From positions 186,001 to 250,000 of the forward strand of contig NZ_JASAMB010000002.1 in NCBI RefSeq assembly GCF_029948125.1: DNA of 64,000 nucleotides, written 5' to 3'. The position numbers were made by a program, and so were the translations under genes. The stretch comes from Catellatospora sp. KI3 (GTDB lineage: Bacteria > Actinomycetota > Actinomycetes > Mycobacteriales > Micromonosporaceae). Below, piece by piece: positions 21,027 through 30,103 of the stretch (the stretch's first letter is position 1; every line of letters starts with the position of its first letter). Under the pieces are notes generated by a model. That model did not search any database and had not been told where the DNA came from. It saw only the letters and a program-made list of their open reading frames with translations.

Positions 21027-21114
21027 GCTTTCCCCTGACTCGTCCGGGGCTCTCGGCCATCAGCCGTCTCAGCTAACCTTTCGCCTTTCGCACCCCGTCA
21101 GAAAGGGCACCCCG

Positions 21115-22467
21115 ATGGCACGCCTCTTCGGCACCGACGGCGTACGCGGTCTCGCCAACGCTGACCTCAGCCCCGAACTCGCCCTGTCGCTCGCGGTCGC
21201 CGCGGCGCACACCCTGGCCGACCTGGCCGACCCGGACCGGACGCAGCCGCCGCTGGTGGTGGTGGGCCGCGACCCGCGGGCCAGTGGCGAGATGCTCGAG
21301 GCGGCGGTGGTCGCGGGCCTGGCCAGCGCCGGTGCCAACGTGGTGCGGGTGGGCGTGCTGCCCACGCCCGGGGTGGCCTTCCTCACCGCCGAGGTCCGGG
21401 CGGACTTCGGCGTGATGATCTCGGCCAGCCACAACCCGATGCCCGACAACGGCATCAAGTTCTTCGCCGCGGGCGGGCACAAGCTCACCGACGAGCAGGA
21501 GGACGCCATCGAGGCGGCGCTCGGCGCGCCGTGGACGCGCCCCACCGGCGCGGCCGTCGGCCGGGTGCACGACCTGCTCGACGGCGCCGACCACTACACC
21601 TCGCACCTGGTCGACGCGACCGAGCACTCGCTGTCGGGTCTCAAGGTGGTGGTGGACTGCGCGCAGGGCGCGGCGAGCGACGTCGCGCCGGAGGCGTTCC
21701 GGCAGGCCGGTGCCGACGTGGTCGCGATCAACGCGGAGCCGGACGGCCTCAACATCAATGAGGAGTGCGGCGCCACCCACCTCGCCTCACTGCAGGCGGC
21801 CGTGGTCGAGCACGGCGCCGACCTCGGCATCGCCGTCGACGGCGACGCCGACCGGTGCCTGGCGGTCGACGCGAACGGGTCCGAGGTCGACGGCGACGAG
21901 ATCATGGCGATTCTGGCCCTGGCCATGCGCGACGCGGGCACCCTCGTCGACGACACGCTGGTGGCGACGGTCATGAGCAACCTCGGGCTGCGCATCGCGA
22001 TGCGCGAGGCGGGCATCACCCTGGTCGAGGCCAAGGTCGGCGACCGGTACGTGCTGGAGGAGCTGCGCAGCGGCGGCTTCAACCTCGGCGGCGAGCAGAG
22101 CGGCCACGTGGTCTTCACCGACCACGCCACCACCGGCGACGGGGTGCTGACCGGCCTGCGGCTGATGGCGCGGATGGCGCAGAGCGGCACCTCGCTGGCC
22201 GGGCTGGCCGCGGTGGTGACCAAGCTGCCGCAGGTGCTGATCAACGTACGGGTGGCGGATAAGGCGGTCGCGAAGGCGCCGGAGATCCTGGCCGCGGTGG
22301 CGGCTGCCGAGGCGCAGCTGGCCGGAGCCGGCCGGGTGCTGCTGCGGCCCTCGGGCACCGAGCCGCTGGTCCGGGTCATGGTCGAGGCGGCCACCGAGGA
22401 GGCCGCGCAGAAGATCGCCGAGGGTATCGCCGCCGACGTGCGCGCGGCCAGCCCGCTGGCGGGCTGA
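21115..22467 (+). CDS. glmM: Phosphoglucosamine mutase GlmM
   Basis: 450-residue alpha-phosphohexomutase converting glucosamine-6-phosphate to glucosamine-1-phosphate for UDP-GlcNAc and peptidoglycan. Motifs: [11 protein letters not shown], phosphoserine loop [16 protein letters not shown], metal-binding DGDADRC, sugar loop [10 protein letters not shown] and phosphate loop [14 protein letters not shown]. The ATG at 21115 gives the standard [12 protein letters not shown] start. It lies 1.6 kb upstream of glmS, which makes its substrate. Confidence 0.97.
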   Translation: MARLFGTDGVRGLANADLSPELALSLAVAAAHTLADLADPDRTQPPLVVVGRDPRASGEMLEAAVVAGLASAGANVVRVGVLPTPGVAFLTAEVRADFGVMISASHNPMPDNGIKFFAAGGHKLTDEQEDAIEAALGAPWTRPTGAAVGRVHDLLDGADHYTSHLVDATEHSLSGLKVVVDCAQGAASDVAPEAFRQAGADVVAINAEPDGLNINEECGATHLASLQAAVVEHGADLGIAVDGDADRCLAVDANGSEVDGDEIMAILALAMRDAGTLVDDTLVATVMSNLGLRIAMREAGITLVEAKVGDRYVLEELRSGGFNLGGEQSGHVVFTDHATTGDGVLTGLRLMARMAQSGTSLAGLAAVVTKLPQVLINVRVADKAVAKAPEILAAVAAAEAQLAGAGRVLLRPSGTEPLVRVMVEAATEEAAQKIAEGIAADVRAASPLAG

Positions 22468-22483
22468 CTCCGACGAGTCGTGA

Positions 22484-22518
22484 AAGCGGCGTGCCCCGAG
22501 GTCGGGGGCACGCCGCTT
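22484..22518. terminator. Bidirectional hairpin terminator after glmM
   Basis: AAGCGGCGTGCCCC pairs perfectly with GGGGCACGCCGCTT around a 7-base loop, between the convergent glmM and MmpS-like genes. Confidence 0.85.
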
Positions 22519-22534
22519 CGTCGTATGCGCGGTC

Positions 22535-23080
22535 TCAGCTCATGAAGATCGCGGTGCAGACCACCGTGACGTCGGAGCCGGTGTTCCGCTTCTTCTCGGT
22601 GCCGTCGATCGAGATCGTGCAGCTGTCGAGCTTGGCGTCGGTGCCGCGGCGGAACGCCATCACCGATACGGCGAAGGTGTCCTGGTCCAGGGTGAGGGTC
22701 TTGGACCAGGGCAGGGTCACCGTCTCGCTCTGCGGGTCGCCGGTGCCGGCGTTCCAGGTGATCAGGGCCTCGCCGCTGCCCTCGACCGTGTAGCGGACCG
22801 AGTGCGAGTCGCCCGGCGCGCCGGTCTCCACGCCCATGCTGGGGAGGCTGTCGACGATCTCCTGGGCCTTGTCGCTGGCCTTGTCGTAGATGAACCAGCC
22901 GGCGACGCCGCAGGCCGCGCACAGCAGCAGCACGACACCGACGATGATGCCGATGATCATGCCCGCGTTGCTCTTCTTCACCGGCTGCTGGACCGGCGAG
23001 ACGGGCGCGCCGTACTGCCCGTACTGCGGGGGCTGCGGGGGCTGCGCCTGGTTGGGGTCGTACGGAGGGGGGTAACTCAT
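22535..23080 (-). CDS. MmpS-like membrane protein, paralogue 1
   Basis: 181 residues: a Pro/Gln/Tyr-rich cytoplasmic N-terminus (PPPYDPNQAQPPQPPQYGQY), one membrane helix (GMIIGIIVGVVLLLCAACGV), then an exported beta-rich domain with VRYTVEGSGEALITWNAGTG and CTISIDGTEKKRN. The VxYxV...G.A.I.W and C.I.IDG patterns resemble MmpS domains of mycobacteria. No MmpL partner is nearby. It is a tandem paralogue of the next gene, 54 bp away on the same strand. Confidence 0.78.
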   Translation of the reverse strand: MSYPPPYDPNQAQPPQPPQYGQYGAPVSPVQQPVKKSNAGMIIGIIVGVVLLLCAACGVAGWFIYDKASDKAQEIVDSLPSMGVETGAPGDSHSVRYTVEGSGEALITWNAGTGDPQSETVTLPWSKTLTLDQDTFAVSVMAFRRGTDAKLDSCTISIDGTEKKRNTGSDVTVVCTAIFMS

Positions 23081-23134
23081 GGGCGGATGGTAGACCGAGG
23101 CCCGCAGGGGCGCAGACCTCGTGCCTACTACCCG

Positions 23135-23935
23135 TCACACTTCGAGATCGCGGATGCAGGTGACCGAGCCCTTGGCGGACTGCCGGGCCACCTCCTCGCC
23201 GTCGATCAGGATCACGCAGGTGAGCTGCTGACCGGTCGCCGTGGCCGTCACCGAGGTTCGCAGGTACAGGCCGTAGCTGGTCCAGCGGTTGGTCCAGGGC
23301 ATCGCCGCGACGGTGGTGTTGTACCCCGCCACGGTCTGGAAATTGATCTTCGCGGTGCCCTTGCCGTTGACGCGGTACTCCACCACGTGCGCCCGGCTGG
23401 AGGAGGGCGACGGTCCGGGCGTGGGCTCCTCCCAGTACTCGTCGTCCCAGTAGGTGTCGTCGTCGTACGTTGCGGAGTTGGCCTGGTTGGCCGCCTCGGC
23501 CAGCTTGCTGAACGCGTACACGCCGACGCCGCACAGGCACGCCACGAGCAGCACCACGCCCACGACGATGCCGACGATCAGGCCGGTATTGCGCTTCTTC
23601 GGCGCGGACGGGGGTGCGGGTGCGAAGGTCGGAACCGTGGCGTACGGCCCCAGCCCGGGTTGGCCCTGGTACGGCCCCGGCTGGGCCTGGTACGGCCCCG
23701 GCTGGCCCGGGTACGGCCCGGGCGCGGCGGCACCGGGCGCCGCCCACGGGCTGGGGGCGGCCGGGGGCTGGCCGCCGGTGGCGGCGGATCCGCCGGGCGG
23801 GTTCCAGCCGCCCGCGGCCGGGGTCGGCGGGGGCTGCCACGCGGACGGCGCACCCGGCGGCTGCCAGGGGTTGGCGGGCGGGGTGGCCGGCGGTGGGGAG
23901 GTGGGATCGGAAGGCGGGGAGGAGGGGTCGGTCAC
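23135..23935 (-). CDS. MmpS-like membrane protein, paralogue 2
   Basis: 266 residues with the same plan as its neighbour but a longer disordered N-terminus of about 110 residues. That region includes a GPYQGQPGPYQAQPG-type repeat. A helix (GLIVGIVVGVVLLVACLCGV), an acidic Tyr/Trp-rich linker (YDDDTYWDDEYWEE) and the MmpS-like domain (VEYRVNGKGTAKINFQTV; CVILIDGEEVARQ; TCIRDL) follow. GTG start. The shared Cys pair may form a disulfide outside the cell. The pair sits between glmM and glmS; an envelope role is inferred only. Confidence 0.78.
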   Translation of the reverse strand: MTDPSSPPSDPTSPPPATPPANPWQPPGAPSAWQPPPTPAAGGWNPPGGSAATGGQPPAAPSPWAAPGAAAPGPYPGQPGPYQAQPGPYQGQPGLGPYATVPTFAPAPPSAPKKRNTGLIVGIVVGVVLLVACLCGVGVYAFSKLAEAANQANSATYDDDTYWDDEYWEEPTPGPSPSSSRAHVVEYRVNGKGTAKINFQTVAGYNTTVAAMPWTNRWTSYGLYLRTSVTATATGQQLTCVILIDGEEVARQSAKGSVTCIRDLEV

Positions 23936-24051
23936 GCGGAGAGGATACCGGCCTCGACCAGCGGTTGCTGTCCGTGATCAATCATCACGTGTGCGTGAAT
24001 GACTCGACTTCGAGCATGCAATATGAGCGAAACTCCGCTAGGGTGGCGGTC

Positions 24052-25920
24052 ATGTGCGGGATCGTGGGATACGTAGGAACTCAGTCGGCCCTGGGCGTCG
24101 TCGTCGACGGCCTGCGGCGCCTGGAATACCGGGGCTATGACTCGGCCGGCGTGGCCGTGCTCGCCGACGGTCGGCTGCTGCTGGCCAAGAAGGCCGGCAA
24201 GCTGTCGAATCTGGAGAAGGCGCTGGCCGAGTCGGCCGAGGCGGAGCTGCGGGCCGGGCTGGCCGGCATCGGGCACACCCGCTGGGCGACCCACGGCGGC
24301 CCGACCGACCGCAACGCGCACCCGCACCTGTCGGCCGACGGCCGCATCGCCGTGATCCACAACGGCATCATCGAGAACTTCGCCCGCCTGCGCGCCCAGC
24401 TGCAGGCCGACGGCGTGGAGTTCCTGAGCGACACCGACACCGAGTGCGTGTCCCACCTGCTCGCCGCCGAGCTCGCCGGGGTGCCGGGCAGCCCGGCCGC
24501 GCTGGCCGAGGCGATGCGCCGGGTCTGCGGCAAGCTGGAGGGCGCGTTCACGCTGCTCGCCGTCGACCAGCAGGCGCCCGGCGCGGTGGTCGGCGCGCGC
24601 CGCAACTCCCCGCTCGTGGTCGGCCGCGGCGACGGTGAGAACTTCCTGGCCAGCGACGTCAGCGCGTTCATCGAGCACACCCGCGAGGCGGTCGAGCTGG
24701 GCCAGGACCAGGTCGTCCTGATCACCGCCGACGCCATCGAGATCACCGACTTCGACGGGAACCCGGCCCAGGGCCGCGACTACCACGTGGACTGGGACGC
24801 GCGGGCGGCGGAGAAGGGCGGCTACGACTGGTTCATGCTCAAGGAGATCGCCGAGCAGCCGCAGGTCGTCGCCGACACGCTGCGCGGGCGCATCGGCGAG
24901 ACCGGCGAGATCATGCTCGACGAGGTGCGCCTGACCGACCAGGACCTGCGCGACGTTGACAAGATCTTCATCGTCGCCTGCGGCACCGCGTACCACGCGG
25001 GCCTGGTCGCGAAGTACGCCATCGAGCACTGGACGCGCATCCCGTGCGAGGTCGAGCTGGCCAGCGAGTTCCGCTACCGCGACCCGGTGCTCGACCGGTC
25101 CACCCTGGTCGTGGCGATCTCGCAGTCCGGCGAGACGATGGACACGCTGATGGCACTGCGCCACGCGAAGGAGCAGAAGGCCCGCGTGCTGGCCATCTGC
25201 AACACCAACGGCTCGACCATCCCGCGCGAGTCCGACGCGGTGCTCTACACCCACGGCGGCCCCGAGATCGCGGTGGCCTCCACCAAGGCGTTCCTCACCC
25301 AGCTCGCCGCCTGCTTCCTGGTCGGCCTGCACCTGGCCCAGGTGCGCGGGGTCAAGTACGCCGACGAGGTCGCCGCGGTGGTGGCGCAGCTGCAGGAGAT
25401 GCCCGACAAGATCGAGAAGGTGCTCGGCACCATGGACCCCGTCCGCGAGCTGGCCCGCGAGCTGGCCACCGCCACGACGGTGCTGTTCATCGGCCGCCAC
25501 GTCGGCTACCCGGTGGCGCTGGAGGGCGCGCTCAAGCTCAAGGAGCTGGCCTACATGCACGCCGAGGGCTTCGCCGCGGGCGAGCTCAAGCACGGTCCGA
25601 TCGCGCTGATCGACCAGGGCACCCCGGTCGTGTGCGTAGTGCCCTCGCCCGCCGGGCGCGGCGTGCTGCACGACAAGGTCGTCAGCAACATCCAGGAGGT
25701 GCGCGCCCGCGGCGCCCGCACCATCGTGATCGCCGAGGAGGGCGACGAGGCCGTCGTCCCGTACGCCGATCTGCTGGTGCGGGTGCCGCGCACGCCCACG
25801 CTGCTGGCCCCGTTCGTGACCACGGTGCCGCTGCAGGTGCTCGCCGCCGAGATCGCCGCCTCGCGCGGCCACGACGTCGACCAGCCGCGCAACCTGGCCA
25901 AGTCCGTCACGGTGGAGTAG
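24052..25920 (+). CDS. glmS: Glutamine-fructose-6-phosphate aminotransferase GlmS
   Basis: 622-residue enzyme making glucosamine-6-phosphate. N-terminal class II glutaminase with nucleophile Cys directly after the initiator Met (MCGIVGYVG), RGYDSAGVAV, HTRWATHGGPT and HNGIIENF. Two SIS isomerase domains follow (SQSGETMDTL; EVASTKAFLTQ-like AVASTKAFLTQ), and the conserved tail DVDQPRNLAKSVTVE. The ATG at 24052 is fixed by the required N-terminal Cys. Its 3' end overlaps the convergent DUF1023 gene by 14 bp. Confidence 0.98.
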   Translation: MCGIVGYVGTQSALGVVVDGLRRLEYRGYDSAGVAVLADGRLLLAKKAGKLSNLEKALAESAEAELRAGLAGIGHTRWATHGGPTDRNAHPHLSADGRIAVIHNGIIENFARLRAQLQADGVEFLSDTDTECVSHLLAAELAGVPGSPAALAEAMRRVCGKLEGAFTLLAVDQQAPGAVVGARRNSPLVVGRGDGENFLASDVSAFIEHTREAVELGQDQVVLITADAIEITDFDGNPAQGRDYHVDWDARAAEKGGYDWFMLKEIAEQPQVVADTLRGRIGETGEIMLDEVRLTDQDLRDVDKIFIVACGTAYHAGLVAKYAIEHWTRIPCEVELASEFRYRDPVLDRSTLVVAISQSGETMDTLMALRHAKEQKARVLAICNTNGSTIPRESDAVLYTHGGPEIAVASTKAFLTQLAACFLVGLHLAQVRGVKYADEVAAVVAQLQEMPDKIEKVLGTMDPVRELARELATATTVLFIGRHVGYPVALEGALKLKELAYMHAEGFAAGELKHGPIALIDQGTPVVCVVPSPAGRGVLHDKVVSNIQEVRARGARTIVIAEEGDEAVVPYADLLVRVPRTPTLLAPFVTTVPLQVLAAEIAASRGHDVDQPRNLAKSVTVE

Positions 25921-27484
25921 TGCCGGTCCCGGTGACGATGTGCGCCATCGTCTCCAGCGCCGGGCTGGCCTTGTCGAAGTAGCCGGAGTGGGCCGCGAGC
26001 GGATCGCGGCCCACTCCGGCGTCGAACACCCGGGCGCCGAACTGCGCCGACGACGGGTCCACCCCGTGCCACAGGTCGGCGTTGCCGCGGACCACCGCGT
26101 CGGTGACCGCCCCCAGGGCGATCAGGGCCGGTCCGCCGACCGCGTCCAGGGCCACCTCGCCCTTGGAACTCGCCGCCAGGATCACGTCGTTGCGCGCCGT
26201 GGCCGCCCACACGTGCGCCGGATCGCGCAGCTCGGCGGCGCTGTCCACGCCCATGCCGGGGCTGCCCAGGGCCACGATCTCGTCGGCGGCCAGGGTGCCG
26301 TCGCGGTCGGCCAGGCCCAGGGCCAGCGAGCCGTACGAGTGCCCGATCACCGTCCGGTGCGCCGGCCCGCCCTCGTGCGTGCCGACCAGTCCGTCCTGGA
26401 ACGTGGCCAGGTCGGGGGCGGCCGTCCGGGCCGACTTCTCCAGCAGCGCGTCCACCCCGTCCGGCGGGTCGTAGCCCAGCCACATGATCGTCGACGTGCT
26501 CTGCTCCGGGGCGGTGACCGTGGCCCGCAGCTGCAGCGCCGCGGCCCGGTTCAGCTCGCTCTCGGCCGAGTCGATCGTCGCCCCGCTGCCCGGCACGTAC
26601 GTCGCCACGTGGTCGGCGACGTCGGGGTCCCCGATGGCCACCACCGCCCGGCCGTCCCCGCGCACGTCCAGGTTGAGCAGGTAGGCGCGGGGATCCTGCC
26701 GCTCCAGCCGCGTGGTCAGATCCTCCAGCGTGCGCACCCGGGTGTCGGTCCCCTCGGGCGGATGCGGCGCGGCGAGGACCGCCCGCAGCCGGTCCAGCTC
26801 GGCGTCCAGCCGCAGCCGGTTGGCCCGGTCCCGGGCCGCCACGGGCACCCCGTCGAGGCCGCCGACCAGGTCCGGCTGCGTCACCAGCAGCCAGTTACGC
26901 TGCGCCGGGGCCAGGCCGGCCCACCACGTCGCCACCGGCAGGATCCCGCTCGGCGGGGGCGGGGCCGGACTGGTCGCCCAGCCGTCGCGGGCGCCGACCG
27001 CCAGCGCGATCAGCCGCCGCGCGGTCTCCTCGTCGCTGGCGCGCACCCGGCGCAGGATCTCCGCCAGCTGCGCCGCCACCCACTTCGCGAACGCGACCTC
27101 GCCCGGGTCGGGTTTGACTGTCACCACGTCCAGGCTCACCTCGCCCTCGGGAGAGACCCGCACGGGGGTGCCGCGCAGGGAGGCGAGCAGCACCCGTACC
27201 CGCTGCTGGAGGGCGCGCACCAGCTCGGCGTGCCGGCACAGCAGCTGGTCCACCTCCAGCAGCACCCCCGGCACCGCCGCCAGGCCGGTGCCGATGGTGC
27301 GGCAGGCGGCCTCGGCCGCCGGGGCCGCGATCCCGCCCGTCCACACCTGGCCCAAGCGGGTCACCTGCGCGGACACCTCGTCGGCGTGGTCGTCGATGCG
27401 ATGGCTCAGCCGCCGCCACGCGGCGGCACCGCGTGTCCACAGGTCCAGGTCGGCCGCCAGCAACTGCGCGTACGTCACGTTCAT
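25907..27484 (-). CDS. DUF1023 alpha/beta-hydrolase with ESX-like N-terminus
   Basis: 525 residues. The first ~110 are helical, with a W-x-G-like VWTGG, resembling the WXG100-type bundle seen fused to actinobacterial DUF1023 hydrolases. The C-terminal half holds the nucleophile elbow IGHSYGSLALGLA, the acid region ALGSPGMGVDSAAEL and a late His in the HSGYFD stretch. No signal peptide is visible. Its start overlaps the stop of the small upstream gene (ATGA at 27481-27484). Substrate unknown; possibly a secreted or cell-wall esterase using a type VII-like route (inference). Confidence 0.8.
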   Translation of the reverse strand: MNVTYAQLLAADLDLWTRGAAAWRRLSHRIDDHADEVSAQVTRLGQVWTGGIAAPAAEAACRTIGTGLAAVPGVLLEVDQLLCRHAELVRALQQRVRVLLASLRGTPVRVSPEGEVSLDVVTVKPDPGEVAFAKWVAAQLAEILRRVRASDEETARRLIALAVGARDGWATSPAPPPPSGILPVATWWAGLAPAQRNWLLVTQPDLVGGLDGVPVAARDRANRLRLDAELDRLRAVLAAPHPPEGTDTRVRTLEDLTTRLERQDPRAYLLNLDVRGDGRAVVAIGDPDVADHVATYVPGSGATIDSAESELNRAAALQLRATVTAPEQSTSTIMWLGYDPPDGVDALLEKSARTAAPDLATFQDGLVGTHEGGPAHRTVIGHSYGSLALGLADRDGTLAADEIVALGSPGMGVDSAAELRDPAHVWAATARNDVILAASSKGEVALDAVGGPALIALGAVTDAVVRGNADLWHGVDPSSAQFGARVFDAGVGRDPLAAHSGYFDKASPALETMAHIVTGTGTTPP

Positions 27485-27822
27485 CGGGCCGCCCCGATCC
27501 GCGCCCCGCCCGCCGCCGCGACGTCGCGCGCCGCCCGCTCGTCCTGGCCGGTGTACTCGGCGCTGGCGGTGCGCAGCCGCCGGGCGTAGCCGTCGAGGGC
27601 GGTGCTCAGCCCGTTCAGGTGGGTGTTGACCTCGTGCATGAGCCTGACCTGGGCGGATCTGACGGACCAGCCGTCGGGGGAGGCGGTGAGGTCGGCGGTG
27701 CGGGCCACGTCGCCGGACATGGCGGCCGCCAGCTCGGCCAGGTGACCGGCGATGCGGACCAACTCGTGGGGGTCGACGCGGACCGGTTGCGGCGCGTACC
27801 CGTCATCGAACTCGACATCCAT
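27481..27822 (-). CDS. Small WXG100/ESX-like helical protein
   Basis: 113 residues starting MDVEFDDGY. The body is predicted as two long helices (DPHELVRIAGHLAELAAAMS; RLMHEVNTHLNGLSTALDGY) with a W-containing turn at DGWSVRSAQ, like ESX/PE-type helical hairpins. The ATG at 27822 is preferred to an upstream start at 27906 because the upstream residues look non-coding. It is translationally coupled to the DUF1023 hydrolase, suggesting a heteromeric pair. No type VII secretion apparatus is in the window. Confidence 0.72.
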   Translation of the reverse strand: MDVEFDDGYAPQPVRVDPHELVRIAGHLAELAAAMSGDVARTADLTASPDGWSVRSAQVRLMHEVNTHLNGLSTALDGYARRLRTASAEYTGQDERAARDVAAAGGARIGAAR

Positions 27823-27959
27823 GGCGGCGATGCTGCCGCGCGGCGCTGACCTGCGCACACCCCTGTGGATAACCGACTCCGGGGATACCCACAGACTTGT
27901 CCACAACCCTTGCCGCGAGTGGCGGTGCCTGCTAGGGCGTTGTCCCCGGTCCGCTTGGC

Positions 27960-28024
27960 ATTGACGCTGGCCTATCTAGAGGACGGATTTCGGGATTCTG
28001 TCTTCTGGATAGGCCAGTGTCAAT
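27960..28024. repeat. Family 2 palindromic repeat, copy G (65 bp)
   Basis: Arms containing GACGCTGGCCTATCTAGAGG and its near-complement around a 15-nt centre. A G-rich tract (28026-28088) lies between it and the stop of the minus-strand amidohydrolase, the same layout as copies F and H. Confidence 0.9.
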
Positions 28025-28100
28025 AAAAGGCGGGTGGCGCCGGGCGGGCGGGGCGGCCGGGGCGGGCGGGGCGGGCGGGCGGGCGAGTGCGGGCCGCAGG

Positions 28101-29705
28101 TCAGGCGCCGTGGACCGGCCGGCCCTCGACCCAGGTGCGCACTGCCCGGGTCGCGCCGATCTCCGTGACCGGCCCCGCGAACGGGTCCCGGTCCAGCAGC
28201 GCCAGGTCCGCCAGCCGCCCCACCGCGATCACCCCCGTCTCGTCCAGGTGGTTCACGTACGCCGACCCCTCCGTGTACGCCCGCACCGCCGTCTCCAGCT
28301 CGATCCCCTGCTCGGGCCCCAGCGGCGGCCCGTCGACGCCGTGCGGGACCCGGTTGACCGCCACGTGGATCGCCTTGAACGGATCCGGGTCGGACACCGG
28401 CCAGTCACTGCCCGCCGCCAGCCGCCCCCCGCTGCGCCACACGCCGCCGAACGGGTACTGCCAGCTCGCCCGCGGCTGCCCCAGGAACGGGATGGTCAGC
28501 TCGTCCATCGCCGGCTCGTGCGTCGCCCACAGCGCCTGCATGGTGACGGTCACCCCCAGCCGCCCGAACCGGGGCACGTCGTCCGGGTGCACCACCTGCA
28601 CGTGCGCCACGTGGTGCCGCAGCCGCGACCCGGCCACCGGCTCCACCGCGTCCAGGATCTCCCGCGCCGCCCGGTCGCCGATGGCGTGGAAGTGCACCTG
28701 GAACCCGTCGCGGTCGAGCCGGCCGACGATCTCGCGCAGGTGCTCCGGCTCGACCCGGGAGATGCCGCGCCGGTCGGTGGCGCAGCCGCAGCCGTCCAGG
28801 TACGGGTCGAGCATGGCGGCGGTGAAGTTCTCCGCCACCCCGTCCTGCATGATCTTGACGGTCTCGGTGCGGAACCGCGCCCCGCCGCCGCGCGCCAGCT
28901 CGCGGCGTTGCCGCAGGTCGTCGAGCTGCTCCAGGCCGCGCGACGGCTCCCACCACAGCGCGCCGCGCACCCGCGCGGTGAGCAGCCCCTCGCGGTCGGC
29001 GGCCAGGTACGCCTCGAAGCAGTCCGGCCAGCCGCCGTAGTCGCCCACGATCGCGTCCTGCCACGCCGTCACGCCCAGCGAGTGCAGCCGCGACTGGGCC
29101 AGCAGCAGCGCCCGCCGGATCTCGGCCGCGTCCGGGCGCGGGGCGACCGAGCTGACCAGCTCCATCGCGCTCTCGTGCAGGACGCCGGTGGGCTCGCCGT
29201 CGGGGTCGCGCTCGATCCGGCCGCCCTCCGGGTCGGGCGTGTGCCGGTCGATCCCGGCCAGGGCGAGCGCCCGCGAGTTGCACCAGGCGCTGTGCGCGTC
29301 GCGTACGGCCAGGTAGACGGGCCGGTCGGCGACGACGCCGTCCAGGTCCTGGCGGCACGGCTGCGCCCCGCCGAACGCGTCGTACGACCAGCCCGCCCCC
29401 ATGATCCACGTCCCGTCGGTGCGCGCCGCGTACGCCGCGACCGCCGCCAGGTAGCCGGCCCGGTCCTGCAGCTCGGTCAACTCGCAGCGCAGCAGGTTCA
29501 GCCCGGCGAACACCGGGTGCGCGTGCGCGTCCTGCAGGCCGGGCAGCAGCAGCCCGCCGCCGAGGTCCACCACCTCGGTGCCGCGCCCGGCCAGCGCCGA
29601 GACCTGCTCGTCGGAGCCGATCGCGGCGATCCTGCCGCCCGACACGGCCACCGCCGTCGCCCCGCTGCCGCCGTACACGATGCCGCCACGCAGTACCAGA
29701 TCCAC
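28101..29705 (-). CDS. YtcJ-like amidohydrolase (amidohydrolase 3 family)
   Basis: 534-residue metal-dependent hydrolase. N-terminal LPGLQDAHAHP is the HxH metal site; further metal residues appear in HFHAIGDRAAREIL and HHVAHVQVV, and the catalytic Asp is in GSDWPVSDPDPF. C-terminal RLADLALLDRDPFAG is the small beta-sandwich domain. The family hydrolyses varied amides and formamides; the substrate here is unknown. It is divergent from acpS with only 23 bp between starts. Confidence 0.9.
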   Translation of the reverse strand: MDLVLRGGIVYGGSGATAVAVSGGRIAAIGSDEQVSALAGRGTEVVDLGGGLLLPGLQDAHAHPVFAGLNLLRCELTELQDRAGYLAAVAAYAARTDGTWIMGAGWSYDAFGGAQPCRQDLDGVVADRPVYLAVRDAHSAWCNSRALALAGIDRHTPDPEGGRIERDPDGEPTGVLHESAMELVSSVAPRPDAAEIRRALLLAQSRLHSLGVTAWQDAIVGDYGGWPDCFEAYLAADREGLLTARVRGALWWEPSRGLEQLDDLRQRRELARGGGARFRTETVKIMQDGVAENFTAAMLDPYLDGCGCATDRRGISRVEPEHLREIVGRLDRDGFQVHFHAIGDRAAREILDAVEPVAGSRLRHHVAHVQVVHPDDVPRFGRLGVTVTMQALWATHEPAMDELTIPFLGQPRASWQYPFGGVWRSGGRLAAGSDWPVSDPDPFKAIHVAVNRVPHGVDGPPLGPEQGIELETAVRAYTEGSAYVNHLDETGVIAVGRLADLALLDRDPFAGPVTEIGATRAVRTWVEGRPVHGA

Positions 29706-29728
29706 ACCCCAGACCTTAAGGTCAGTTC

Positions 29729-30103
29729 GTGATTGTCTCGGTGGGCAACGACGTGGTCCTGGTCGAACGCTTCGCGCAGGCGCTGCGGCGCACCCCGATG
29801 CTGACGGAGCGGCTGTTCACGGAAGCCGAGCGGACCACGCGCTCGGGCAACCCCCGCTCGCCGGAGTCGCTGGCGGCCCGGTTCGCGGCCAAGGAGGCCG
29901 TGGCCAAGGCGCTCGGCGCGCCCGCGGGCATGCAGTGGCACGACTGCGAGGTGGTCGTCGACCCCGACGGGCGGCCCTGGCTGACCGTCACCGGTACCGT
30001 CGCCGCCGTCGCCGCCGAGCGCGGCGTCGAGCGCTGGCACCTGTCGCTGTCGCACGACGGCGGCATCGCCTCGGCGTTCGTCATCGCGGAGGCGGGCCGG
30101 TGA
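29729..30103 (+). CDS. acpS: Holo-[acyl-carrier-protein] synthase AcpS
   Basis: 124 residues. Transfers 4'-phosphopantetheine from CoA to the apo-acyl carrier protein. [11 protein letters not shown] matches the G-x-D-x5-R motif (Mg2+ Asp), [12 protein letters not shown] the catalytic Glu-Lys motif, and [15 protein letters not shown] the C-terminal motif. GTG start. Its stop overlaps the nnr start (GTGA at 30100-30103). Confidence 0.95.
   Translation: MIVSVGNDVVLVERFAQALRRTPMLTERLFTEAERTTRSGNPRSPESLAARFAAKEAVAKALGAPAGMQWHDCEVVVDPDGRPWLTVTGTVAAVAAERGVERWHLSLSHDGGIASAFVIAEAGR

Noticed and set aside
23932-25872. 646-codon minus-strand open frame opposite glmS
   Set aside because: GlmS motifs on the plus strand are complete; the antisense frame shows no recognisable domain.
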